Positions 51,311 through 59,249 of a stretch of DNA of 64,000 nucleotides are shown piece by piece. A program made the translations under genes and the position numbers. The DNA comes from JAFDVN01 sp964472275 (GTDB taxonomy: Bacteria; Acidobacteriota; Holophagae; Holophagales; Holophagaceae), in assembly GCA_964472275.1 (NCBI GenBank), contig CAYYJN010000005.1, forward strand, positions 1-64,000, written 5' to 3'. The notes beneath the pieces were generated by a model that was not told the DNA's origin, ran no database searches, and was given only the letters and a program-made list of their open reading frames with translations. Each line of letters begins with the position of its first letter. Position 1 is the first letter of the stretch.

Positions 51311-53410
51311 CTACCAGATCTTCACGCGGTCCTTGGGGGCGAGGTAGAGCTTCTCGCCTTCCTTGGGCTTGAAGGCGTCGTACCAGGCGTCCACATTTCG
51401 GACGGTCTCGGCGCGGAACTTCCCGGGGGCGTGGCCGTCGCCGATGACTTGAGCGCGCAGGGAGGCGTCGCGGGACTTGCCGCGCCACGCCTGGGCGAAG
51501 GCGAGGAAGAAGCGCTGATCGCCGGTGAAGCCCTGGATCACGGGCGCGGGCTTGCCGTGGAGCGACTTCTTGTAGGCGAGGTAGGCGATGGTGAGACCCG
51601 ACACATCCGCGATGTTCTCGCCGAGGGTCTGCTGACCGTTCACATGGAGGCCCGGCAGCGGTTCGTAGGCGTTGAACTGCTCGACGAGGCGCTGGCCCGC
51701 CGCCTTGAAGTGGGCCTGATCTTCCGGCGTCCACCAGTTGGCGAGGCGGCCTTCCGCGTCGAACTCCGCGCCGGTGTTGTCGAAGCTGTGGCTGATCTCG
51801 TGGCCGATGATCGCGCCGATGGCGCCGTAGTTGCTCGCGGCGTCGGCCTTGGGATCGAAGAAGGGCGCTTCGAGGATCGCCGCGGGGAAGTTCAGCGCGT
51901 TCTGCAGCGGCAGGTTCACGGCGTTGACGGTCTGGGGCGTCATCCACCATTCGCCGCGGTCCACGGGCTTGCCGAGTTTGGCGAGCTGGTGGCGGTACTC
52001 GAAGAGGCTCGCGCGGCGCGCGTTGCCGAGCGCGTCGTCGGGGCGCACTTCGAGCGTGGCATAGTTCCGCCAGGTCTCGGGATAGCCCACGCCCACCCGC
52101 AGCGTGGTGATCTTCGCCTTCGCCTTTTCCTTGGTGGCGGGCGTCATCCAATCCAGCGTGTCCACGCGGTCGTTGAAGGCGGCCATGAGGTTGTGGACGA
52201 GATCCTGCACCTGGCGCTTGGACGAGGCCGGGAAGTAGCGCTCGACATAGAGGCGCCCCACCGCGTCTCCCAGCGCGCCGTTCACCGCCGAGATGGCGCG
52301 CTTGTCGCGCGCCCGCTGCTGCGGCACGCCCGAGAGATCGTGGCCGTAGAAGCCGAAAGCGAGGTCGGCGAAGGTCTTGGGCAGCAGCCCCGCGCTTTCG
52401 TTGAGCAGGTGGAAGGCGAGGTAGTCCTTCCAGGTGGAAAGCGGTTCGCTCGCCACCAGCGCGGAGAGGCCCGTGATGCCCGAGGGCTGCCACGCGGTGA
52501 TGACCTTCTGCCCATCGAGCCCGGCGGCCTTGAAGAAGGCGGCCCAGTCGAGGCCCGGCGCCTTGGCCGCGAATTGATCCGCCGACCAGGGGTTGTTCGC
52601 CTTGTGCACATCCTGGCTATCCACGAGGCTTTCCTGGGCCTGCGCGATCTTCATCTCCAGGCCGAAGATCGCCTTCGCTTTCGCGTCCGCGTCGGGCGTG
52701 CCCGCGGCCTTCAGGATCGCGGCGATGTAGGCCTGGTATTTGTCGCGCAAGGAAGCCATCGCCGGATCCGCGCCCAGGTAGTACTCCCGGTCGGGCATGC
52801 CGAGGCCGCCCTGGAGCAGGTAGGCCATCTCATGGTCCGGATCCTCCAGGCCCTGGGTCACCCAGACGCCGAAGAGATGGGAGGTGTGGAAGTTCGTGTC
52901 GTTGAGCGGGTCCACATCTGCCCGCACCTGCGCGCCGAAAGCCCGGGACAGGTCGGCGGGCGACTGAATGGCGGCGATGGCGGCGAGATCGGCTTTCAGC
53001 GGGGCGAGGCCGCGCTTCTCGATGGCGGCCGTGTCCAGGTAGGCCGCGTAGTAGTCCGCGATCTTGCGGGCGTCGCCACCCTTGGCGGGGTGCGAGGCCC
53101 CGGCCTGGCGGATGATCTCCGCCGTGCGGGCCTCCGCCTTGTTGAAGAGCTGGAGGAAATTGCCCGTGCTGGAGCGGTCCGGCGGGATGACGGTCGTCTT
53201 CGCCCAACCGCCGTTGGCGTAGGCCTCGAAGTCATCGCCCGGCTTCACGGAAAGGTCCATGCCCGCCCGGGGCGCGGCGAGGGCCGCTTTGGGGACCGAA
53301 GCCTTGGTGGTCGCCTGGGCCGGGGCCACCTGAGCCGCCCCTTGAGCCACGAGGCCGAGCCCCGGAGCGATGAGGATTCCTGCGGTGAGCGCGTACCGGA
53401 TCCGGCGCAT
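51311..53410 (-). CDS. M13-family metallopeptidase (neprilysin/PepO-like), exported
   Basis: The 699-residue protein has a signal peptide (RYALTAGILIAPGLGLVAQG), the start phrase PGDDFEAYANGGWAKTT, and the zinc site IGHEISHSFDN with ENIADVSG supplying the third ligand. VNAVNLPLQNALNFPAAILE holds the place of the usual NAYY substrate motif, with altered residues. It ends KDRVKIW, where the family mostly has CxxW; the Cys is replaced. It cuts small peptides in the periplasm. GGGAGG precedes the ATG at 53410. Confidence 0.93.
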   Translation of the reverse strand: MRRIRYALTAGILIAPGLGLVAQGAAQVAPAQATTKASVPKAALAAPRAGMDLSVKPGDDFEAYANGGWAKTTVIPPDRSSTGNFLQLFNKAEARTAEIIRQAGASHPAKGGDARKIADYYAAYLDTAAIEKRGLAPLKADLAAIAAIQSPADLSRAFGAQVRADVDPLNDTNFHTSHLFGVWVTQGLEDPDHEMAYLLQGGLGMPDREYYLGADPAMASLRDKYQAYIAAILKAAGTPDADAKAKAIFGLEMKIAQAQESLVDSQDVHKANNPWSADQFAAKAPGLDWAAFFKAAGLDGQKVITAWQPSGITGLSALVASEPLSTWKDYLAFHLLNESAGLLPKTFADLAFGFYGHDLSGVPQQRARDKRAISAVNGALGDAVGRLYVERYFPASSKRQVQDLVHNLMAAFNDRVDTLDWMTPATKEKAKAKITTLRVGVGYPETWRNYATLEVRPDDALGNARRASLFEYRHQLAKLGKPVDRGEWWMTPQTVNAVNLPLQNALNFPAAILEAPFFDPKADAASNYGAIGAIIGHEISHSFDNTGAEFDAEGRLANWWTPEDQAHFKAAGQRLVEQFNAYEPLPGLHVNGQQTLGENIADVSGLTIAYLAYKKSLHGKPAPVIQGFTGDQRFFLAFAQAWRGKSRDASLRAQVIGDGHAPGKFRAETVRNVDAWYDAFKPKEGEKLYLAPKDRVKIW

Positions 53411-53597
53411 AAGGCCTCCCTCAGGTTCCATGGAACCCGCTCCAGGACACGGCGGGAAGAGCTATCCGTTTAGGCAATTTCCTGGTCCTCCGGGAGTTCT
53501 GGCGGTATCCTGATCGTTCTGCCGGGCGCCCTTCATGGGTAGTGATCCGGGATTCCAGCCCTGCCCGGAAGGCGGGGCAACCAACGAGGTGGACTTC
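53411..53597. promoter_or_regulatory. Divergent promoter region, M13 peptidase / rpsA
   Basis: A perfect 14-bp palindrome GGTTCCATGGAACC (53424-53437) lies just upstream of the peptidase ribosome binding site and could be an operator. The rest is the leader of rpsA; GAGGTGG is its ribosome binding site. I see no certain -35/-10 pair. Confidence 0.45.
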
Positions 53598-55352
53598 ATG
53601 TCCAAATTGCTAGATCAGATCAAGGGCCACGGCGCCAAGCAGGTGGGCCGCATCACCGTGCTCGACCAGGGGCTCCTGGACGAGAGCGAGTCCGGGAACG
53701 AGTTCCTGGCCGCGCTGCAGGGCGAAACCCGCGCGCTCCGCGAGGAGCAGGTCGTCCGCGGCGTCGTCATGGAGATCCGCGGCAAGGATGTCATCGTGGA
53801 CATCGGCTACAAGGGCTCGGGCACCATCAACCTGGACGAGTTCAACAACCCTGACGGCACCAACACCGTCGCGGTGGGCGACATCGTCGAGGTGCTCGTG
53901 GAGCACCTGGAGGACGCGCACGGCAATGTGCGCCTCTCCAAGGATCGCGCCGAGAAGATGAAGATCTGGGACGAGGTCGAGAAGGCCTTCCGTTCCAACA
54001 TGACCGTGCACGGCACCGTGCTGGAGAAGGTCAAGGGCGGTCTCGCCGTGGACATCGGCATCCGCGCCTTCCTGCCCGGCTCGCAGGTGGACACCAAGCC
54101 CGTCCGCAATCTGGATCCCTTCATCGGCAAGTCCTTCGATATGAAGGTCATCAAGGTCAACCGCCGCCGCGGCAACATCGTCCTGTCCCGCAAGCTCTTC
54201 CTGGAGACGATCAACGCGTCCCTGAAGGAAGAGACGCTGGCCGGCCTCGAAGAGGGCAAGCTGGTCGAGGGCGCGGTGAAGAACATCACCGAGTACGGCG
54301 CCTTCATTGACCTGGGCGGCGTGGACGGCCTGCTGCACATCACCGACATGTCCTGGGGCCGCCTCACGCACCCCAGCGAGATGTTCCAGGTGGGCGACAA
54401 GGTCGAAGTGGCCGTCCTCAAGTACGACAAGGACACCGAGCGCGTCTCCCTGGGCTACAAGCAGAAGTTCCCAGATCCCTGGCTCTCCGTCGAGGAGCGC
54501 TACCCCGTGAACGCGCTGGTCAAGGGCAAGATCGTCTCGATCACCGACTACGGCGCCTTCGTGGAGCTGGAGCCCGGCGTCGAGGGCCTGGTGCATGTCT
54601 CGGAGATGAGCTGGAACAAGAAGGCGAAGTCCGCCAAGGGCCTGGTCAACCTGGGCGACCAGGTCGAGGCCCAGATCCTCCAGGTGGATTCCGAGAACCG
54701 CCGCATCTCCCTCGGCATGAAGCAGATCACCCCGAACCCCTGGATGGCGATCGCCGAGAAGTACCAGCCCGGCCAGATCGTCACTGGCACGGTGCGCAAC
54801 ATCACCGAGTTCGGCGCGTTCGTGGAGCTGGAAGAGGGCGTGGATGGCCTCATCCACATCTCCGACTTCAGCTGGACGAAGAAGGTCAAGCACCCCGGCG
54901 AGATCGTGAAGAAGGGCGACAGCGTCACCGCCAAGGTCCTCGCCATTGATCCGCTGGCCCAGCGCATGAGCCTCGGCGTCAAACACCTCGAGCCCAATGT
55001 GTGGGAACTCTTCTTCGAGAACCACAGCGTCGGCACCACCGTCACCGGCAAGATCGCCCGCCTAACCGACTTCGGCGCCTTCGTGGACCTGGGCGATGGC
55101 ATCGAGGGTCTGGTGCACATCTCCGAGATCGCCCGTCACCGCGTGGACGACATCACCAAGGAGTTCCAGCCCGGCCAGGAGCTCACGATGAAGATCGTGA
55201 AGCTGGATCCCGTGGAGCGCCGCATCGGCCTCTCCGTGAAGCAGCTGCTCCAGGACCAGGAGCGCGGCGAAGTGGAAGGCGCCAAGGCCGCCAACCCCTT
55301 CCAAAAGGCCACGCTCGCCGACGCCTTCAAGAACGCGGAACGCGAGAACTAA
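53598..55352 (+). CDS. rpsA: 30S ribosomal protein S1
   Basis: S1 binds mRNA on the small subunit and helps start translation. The 584-residue protein has six S1 domains, each with the ITxYGAFVxL / GLxHISxM pattern: VIVDIGYKGSGTINLDE, VKGGLAVDIGIRAFLPGS, NITEYGAFIDLGGVDGLLHI, SITDYGAFVELEPGVEGLVH, NITEFGAFVELEEGVDGLIH and RLTDFGAFVDLGDGIEGLVH. The ATG at 53598 is chosen by GAGGTGG upstream and by homology of the start MSKLLDQIKG-like leader; earlier in-frame codons are less likely. A strong terminator follows. Confidence 0.96.
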   Translation: MSKLLDQIKGHGAKQVGRITVLDQGLLDESESGNEFLAALQGETRALREEQVVRGVVMEIRGKDVIVDIGYKGSGTINLDEFNNPDGTNTVAVGDIVEVLVEHLEDAHGNVRLSKDRAEKMKIWDEVEKAFRSNMTVHGTVLEKVKGGLAVDIGIRAFLPGSQVDTKPVRNLDPFIGKSFDMKVIKVNRRRGNIVLSRKLFLETINASLKEETLAGLEEGKLVEGAVKNITEYGAFIDLGGVDGLLHITDMSWGRLTHPSEMFQVGDKVEVAVLKYDKDTERVSLGYKQKFPDPWLSVEERYPVNALVKGKIVSITDYGAFVELEPGVEGLVHVSEMSWNKKAKSAKGLVNLGDQVEAQILQVDSENRRISLGMKQITPNPWMAIAEKYQPGQIVTGTVRNITEFGAFVELEEGVDGLIHISDFSWTKKVKHPGEIVKKGDSVTAKVLAIDPLAQRMSLGVKHLEPNVWELFFENHSVGTTVTGKIARLTDFGAFVDLGDGIEGLVHISEIARHRVDDITKEFQPGQELTMKIVKLDPVERRIGLSVKQLLQDQERGEVEGAKAANPFQKATLADAFKNAEREN

Positions 55353-55368
55353 ACAAGTCCGAACACCC

Positions 55369-55405
55369 AAGAAGGCCCCGGGAAACCGGGGCCTTCTTCT
55401 TTTTC
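55369..55405 (+). terminator. Rho-independent terminator of rpsA
   Basis: A perfect 13-bp stem AAGAAGGCCCCGG / CCGGGGCCTTCTT (55369-55381 and 55386-55398) with a GAAA tetraloop is followed by CTTTTTCCC. It starts 16 bp after the rpsA stop. Confidence 0.93.
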
Positions 55406-55408
55406 CCG

Positions 55409-55435
55409 CGGCCCGGGGTCCGAGGCCCGTAGCCC
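55409..55435. repeat. GAGGCCCG-family repeat (copy B5)
   Basis: CGGCCCGGGGTCCGAGGCCC and a GTAGCCC word stand just behind the rpsA terminator. It shares the GTCCGAGGCCCG core of copies B3 and B4. Confidence 0.6.
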
Positions 55436-55471
55436 AGGCGCTTCAAGCCCGTTAGCATCCATACACACCCC

Positions 55472-56350
55472 ATGCGCGAGGATGTCACCCGCACCACCAT
55501 CCCCATGCCGCCGCCCTTGCCGGAGGCGGCCTGCCTCGTGCTGCTCTATGGCACGGGTGAATTGGGACGCCGCTATCCGTTGCGGAGCGAGCTGACCATC
55601 GGGCGCGGCGCCTCCAACGACCTGGTGCTGGACTTGGACGATGTCTCCCGCCAGCACGCCTGCTTCACGCCCGAAGGCGAGACCTGGGCCGTGGAGGATC
55701 TCGGCAGCACCAACGGCACGCAAGTGAACGGCGCGGAGATCAAGGCCCGCGCGCCCTTGCGGAACGGCGACCTCGTGAAGGTCGGGCGCGCCATCTTCAA
55801 GTACCTTTCCGGCGGCAACATCGAGGCGCTCTTCCACGAGGAGATCTACCAGCTCACCGTGTGCGACGGCCTCACCAAGATCCCCAACAAGCGCTTCCTG
55901 CTCGACTTCCTGGACCGGGAGCTGGCCCGCGCCGCGCGCTACGGGTCGCCGCTGACGACCGTGATGCTGGACATTGACCACTTCAAGAAGATGAACGACA
56001 GCTTCGGCCACTTGGCGGGGGACGAAGTGCTCGCGCGGCTCGCGGGCGCCATCGCGCCCTGCATGCGCCGGGAGCAGCTCTTCGCGCGGTACGGCGGTGA
56101 GGAATTCTGCCTCGTGCTCCCCGAGTTGGAGCCGGCCCAGGTGGAGGGCCTTTGCGAAGCCGTCCGCCTCGCGGTGGAGAAGGCCGTCTTCCGCTTCAAC
56201 GAAGGCGAGGTGCGCGTGACGGTCAGCCTCGGCGCCGCCGCCTTCGAATCCGGCATGTCCCGCGCCGCGCTCATCGAAGCCGCCGACGCCCAGCTCTACC
56301 GCGCCAAGCACGAGGGACGGAATCGCGCGGCGTATGGGTGGAAGAGATAG
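55472..56350 (+). CDS. Diguanylate cyclase with FHA domain
   Basis: The 292-residue protein has an N-terminal FHA domain, residues about 20-110 (LTIGRGASNDLVLDLDDVSR, then QH, GSTNGTQVNG), which binds phosphothreonine. The GGDEF domain follows: LTKIPNKRFLLDFLDREL, LDIDHFKKMNDSFGHLAGDE and the active site RYGGEEFCLVLPE. The Asp after GHLAG that reads guanine is kept, so normal c-di-GMP synthesis is expected. The place of the RxxD inhibitory site reads RREQ, so feedback control is probably lost. It links Ser/Thr-kinase signals to c-di-GMP (inference). Confidence 0.92.
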   Translation: MREDVTRTTIPMPPPLPEAACLVLLYGTGELGRRYPLRSELTIGRGASNDLVLDLDDVSRQHACFTPEGETWAVEDLGSTNGTQVNGAEIKARAPLRNGDLVKVGRAIFKYLSGGNIEALFHEEIYQLTVCDGLTKIPNKRFLLDFLDRELARAARYGSPLTTVMLDIDHFKKMNDSFGHLAGDEVLARLAGAIAPCMRREQLFARYGGEEFCLVLPELEPAQVEGLCEAVRLAVEKAVFRFNEGEVRVTVSLGAAAFESGMSRAALIEAADAQLYRAKHEGRNRAAYGWKR

Positions 56351-56477
56351 GCTGGAGACTGGAGGCTGGAGGTTCAGAGCGCTGCGACCCAAAGGGCCGC
56401 GGCTTCTTGAGGCCCGGCGCCTTTGGCGCCGCGCGGTTTGACCTCCAGTCTCCAGTCTCCAGCCTGAACCCTGAACC
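56351..56477. repeat. CTGGAGG-family inverted repeat (copy D1)
   Basis: The left half has GGCTGGAGACTGGAGGCTGG and GGTTCAGAG. The right half has ACCTCCAGTCTCCAGTCTCC and AGCCTGAACC. Between them lies GGCGCCTTTGGCGCC, a second small hairpin. It fills most of the gap between the GGDEF gene and the hemolysin III gene. Confidence 0.75.
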
Positions 56478-56533
56478 CAAGTAGCCATCGCGTCCCCCGC
56501 CTCGCCTCTGCCAAGCTCGGGAGCGGAGGGGCC

Positions 56534-57268
56534 ATGAGCACGACGGCCGCGCGGAACTGGAGCGAAGAGGCCAAGCAGGAACTGGCCAACAGCGTGACCC
56601 ATGGGCTGGGCGCGGTGCTCGCCGTCGCCGGGCTCGTGGTGATGACAGTTTTCGCGGGCCTGCGCGGCGACGCGCGGCACATCGTCGGCGCGGCGATCTT
56701 CGGCGCGACCCTCGTGCTGCTCTACACCATGTCCACGCTCTACCACGCCTTCCGCGGCCCCCGCGTGAAGAAGGTCTTCAAGATCCTGGACCACTCCGCC
56801 ATCTACCTGCTCATCGCCGGCACCTACACGCCCTTCACCCTCGCCGCCATCCGAGGCGCCTGGGGATGGAGCCTCTTCGGCGTCATCTGGGGCCTCGCCA
56901 GCCTGGGCGTGGCGCTGAAGGCGACGCTCTACGCGAAGTGGGTGCCCGCCGTCGTCGCGAAGCCCATTGACCATCTTCACGCGCCACCCGGCGGCCCCGC
57001 GCCGCCGAAGCGGATGAAGGCCATCTCCACCGCGATCTATCTGGCGATGGGCTGGCTCATCGTCATCGCCATCGTGCCGCTCTGGCGCGCGCTGCCCGAG
57101 GCGGGACTCGCGTGGCTCTTCGGCGGCGGCCTTTGCTACACGGCGGGCGCGGTCTTCTACTCCTGGCGTTCGCTGCGCTTCCACCACGCCATCTGGCACC
57201 TCTTCGTCGTGGCGGGCAGCCTCTGCCACTTCTTCGCGGTGTTGTGGCATGTGATCCCGGCCGCATGA
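56534..57268 (+). CDS. Hemolysin III / TrhA-type membrane protein
   Basis: The 244-residue protein has seven membrane helices and the PAQR/hemolysin III signatures: NSVTHGLGAVLAVAGLVV at the first helix, MSTLYHAFRGPRVKKVFKIL, LDHSAIYLLIAGTYTPFTL, and HHAIWHLFVVAGSLCHFFAV near the end, with the metal-type His and Asp residues. In bacteria such proteins act in membrane-lipid energetics; a direct hemolytic role is not shown. Its stop overlaps the start of the Fis-type gene (ATGA), so the pair is coupled. Confidence 0.92.
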   Translation: MSTTAARNWSEEAKQELANSVTHGLGAVLAVAGLVVMTVFAGLRGDARHIVGAAIFGATLVLLYTMSTLYHAFRGPRVKKVFKILDHSAIYLLIAGTYTPFTLAAIRGAWGWSLFGVIWGLASLGVALKATLYAKWVPAVVAKPIDHLHAPPGGPAPPKRMKAISTAIYLAMGWLIVIAIVPLWRALPEAGLAWLFGGGLCYTAGAVFYSWRSLRFHHAIWHLFVVAGSLCHFFAVLWHVIPAA

Positions 57269-57915
57269 TTCCGTGGACGCTGCTCCCGGGCCTTGAAGGC
57301 ATGGACCTGGAGGCGCTCGCCGCGCGGCCGGAACCGATCTGGATCCACGGCCCCGCCGGAAGCGGACGCAGCTCCTTCGCGGCGGAAGTGGCCAAGCGTC
57401 GCGGCGTTCCGGTGACGGATGGGCGCGAGCCCGGGCCCCGCGCCGTCGCCGCGTCCGCGGACGCGCCTCCCGGCGCCCGCTGGTTCGCCGTGCGCCTCGC
57501 GGGGCTGGATGAGCGTCCCGAGGCCCTCGCCCCGCTGCTGCGCGCGCTCGCGGTCGAGGAAGGGCTCGCGGGCGATCTCCCGGCCGCGCTTCTCCGCCTG
57601 CCCTGCCCCGGCAACCTGCGCGAGCTGCGCAACCGCGTGCTGCGCTTCAAGCTCCTCGGCCAGCTCCCCGAAGCGCCCGAGGCGGGAACGCCGCTCTTCG
57701 AAGCCGAAGATCTCGCCACCAACCTCCACGCGATGGAAGCCTTCCTCCTGCACCGCGCCCTGCGCCGCGCCTACGGCAACCGCGTCGAAGCCGCCAAGCG
57801 CCTCGGCGTCAGCCGCCGCCAACTCTACATTCTCATCAAGCGCCACGGCGACCCCGTCAAAGGCGAAGCGCCCAGCGGCGAGCTGCCCAAGCGGATGGCG
57901 AAGCGGATGGGGTGA
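57265..57915 (+). CDS. Miniature sigma-54-activator-like protein with Fis helix-turn-helix
   Basis: The 216-residue protein has a P-loop at residues about 27-36 (IWIHGPAGSGRSSFA). A segment like the end of the sigma-54 activator AAA+ domain follows near residue 112 (LPCPGNLRELRNRVLRFKLL), and a Fis-type helix-turn-helix near residue 165 (LRRAYGNRVEAAKRLGVSRR). The GAFTGA loop, the FLDEI Walker B and the sensor parts are absent, and only about 70 residues lie between P-loop and PGNLREL. It should bind DNA but cannot be expected to drive sigma-54. Coupled to the hemolysin III gene. It may be a reduced descendant used as a plain repressor or activator. Confidence 0.8.
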   Translation: MIPWTLLPGLEGMDLEALAARPEPIWIHGPAGSGRSSFAAEVAKRRGVPVTDGREPGPRAVAASADAPPGARWFAVRLAGLDERPEALAPLLRALAVEEGLAGDLPAALLRLPCPGNLRELRNRVLRFKLLGQLPEAPEAGTPLFEAEDLATNLHAMEAFLLHRALRRAYGNRVEAAKRLGVSRRQLYILIKRHGDPVKGEAPSGELPKRMAKRMG

Positions 57916-57978
57916 ACCAAACGGCTCTGGGCTTTTGCTCGCGCCGACCCATGGGATCCAACTCGCAGGGGTCGTGAT

Positions 57979-58013
57979 CAGCGAAAGCCAAAGGCCCAAA
58001 GCCGAAAGCCCCA
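57979..58013. repeat. Short AAAGCC word repeat
   Basis: GCGAAAGCC, AAAGGCCC and AAAGCCGAAAGCC words stand in direct order just at the end of the YihY gene. Only one arm is present. It resembles the other word-repeat families in style but has its own word. Confidence 0.5.
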
Positions 58014-58015
58014 GC

Positions 58016-58933
58016 TCACTTCCTCCGGATCATCTCCGGGATGATGTGGATGCCGGTCGTCTCGTGGCGGTAGAAGGCCGCGGTGATCTCGGCGCCGAGG
58101 AGGAAGATGGCGCAGCTGTAGTAGAGGAAGATGAGGCCCGCGACGACCTTGATCAGGGAGCCGTACATGATGCCCCAGGTGGAGGTGTGGGCGAGGTAGA
58201 CGCCGAAGCCCCACTGGGCGGCCCACCACAGGGTCGTGGAGACGAGCGCGCCGAGCAGCGCGTGGCGGAAGGAGACATGGCAGCGGGGCAGGTGCTGGAG
58301 CGTCATGGTCACCACCAGCACGCCGAGCACGGGCGCGAAGAAGCCGAGCATGGCGACGCGGGGGATGTTCAGCTGCACGCCCAGCACGCCGCCCACCATG
58401 AGGCCCAACGCGAGCACGAGGAAGAGCAGGCCGCCCAGCACGAGCGCCACGCGCCGCGCCCAGATGAGCTTCCGCGTCTGCCGGTGCTTCTTGAGGCGGA
58501 GGCCGAAGATGTGGGCGAGGCTCTTGTCGAGCTGGTTCACGCCCCAGAGGCTGCCGAAGAGCAGCACGCCCCAAGAGAGGCCCAGGCCGCCCACATGCTG
58601 GCTGTCGTGCATCACATCCCGCACGAAATCCACGGGCAGGAAGGGGAACAGCTCGAAGAGGCCCGTGAGCAGCGGCTTGCCGTAGGCCTTCGAGCCCATG
58701 AAGAGGCCGAGCACCTTGAAGAGCAGCGTCGTCAGCGGCACGAGGCTGATGAGCAGCCAGAAGGTGAGACTCGCGGCGTAGCTCAGGCAATCGTCGTGGT
58801 TGAACTTCCGGCCCACTTCGAGCGCGAAGCGGCCGATGCCGCCGAGCCGCGGAAAGGCCTTCTCGAAGGCGCGCCACCGCGCCCGGAAATCTTCCCGAAC
58901 CTGCCCCCAGCGCGTGAGCACCTGCTCGACCAC
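58016..58933 (-). CDS. YihY/BrkB-family inner-membrane protein
   Basis: The 305-residue protein has six membrane helices and the YihY (PF03631) signatures: DDCLSYAASLTFWLLISLVP at helix 1, GSLWGVNQLDKSLAHIFGL, and WGIMYGSLIKVVAGLIFLYY before the last helix, with YSCAIFLLGAEITAAFYRHE at the end. The function is unsettled; earlier RNase BN naming is not supported for this family. A 66-residue membrane protein gene lies 16 bp upstream on the same strand. Confidence 0.92.
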   Translation of the reverse strand: MVEQVLTRWGQVREDFRARWRAFEKAFPRLGGIGRFALEVGRKFNHDDCLSYAASLTFWLLISLVPLTTLLFKVLGLFMGSKAYGKPLLTGLFELFPFLPVDFVRDVMHDSQHVGGLGLSWGVLLFGSLWGVNQLDKSLAHIFGLRLKKHRQTRKLIWARRVALVLGGLLFLVLALGLMVGGVLGVQLNIPRVAMLGFFAPVLGVLVVTMTLQHLPRCHVSFRHALLGALVSTTLWWAAQWGFGVYLAHTSTWGIMYGSLIKVVAGLIFLYYSCAIFLLGAEITAAFYRHETTGIHIIPEMIRRK

Positions 58934-58949
58934 GGCGCGACCTTCGGAC

Positions 58950-59150
58950 CTAGAAACGGATGGGATGGCGCGGCAGCAGGTACATGAGCCAGGCCAGCGC
59001 CAGGCCGATGCCGATGAGGGCGACCGCGTGAGTGAGGATGCTGCGCTTGGTGCGCTCCGGCTTCGTGGTGGGCTTGAGCAGCCCCAGGACCAGGGCGATG
59101 CCCAGTCCCATGACGAAGAAGTGGATCACATGGCTGCTCAGAAAGCGCAT
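58950..59150 (-). CDS. Small two-helix membrane protein
   Basis: The 66-residue frame (MRFLSSHVIHFFVMGLGIAL) has two membrane helices, VIHFFVMGLGIALVLGLL and ILTHAVALIGIGLALAWLMY. A basic loop between them (KPTTKPERTKRS) should lie in the cytoplasm. It ends RHPIRF. The close spacing with yihY-like gene downstream suggests one transcript. No family is recognised. Confidence 0.65.
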   Translation of the reverse strand: MRFLSSHVIHFFVMGLGIALVLGLLKPTTKPERTKRSILTHAVALIGIGLALAWLMYLLPRHPIRF

Positions 59151-59167
59151 GGATTCAGGGTATCAGG

Positions 59168-59247
59168 CGGGAGGCTGGAGGCTGGAGGTATCTGAGCGGC
59201 CCGATGGGCCGCGCCATCAGCGCCTCCGGTCTCCAGCCTCCGACCTG
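59168..59247. repeat. CTGGAGG-family inverted repeat (copy D2)
   Basis: The left half has GGGAGGCTGGAGGCTGGAGG. The right half has GCCTCCGGTCTCCAGCCTCC and GACCTGCC. The central loop GGCCCGATGGGCC is itself palindromic. It lies between the end of lon and the start of the small membrane protein gene; a terminator role for lon is possible. Confidence 0.75.
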
Positions 59248-59249
59248 CC

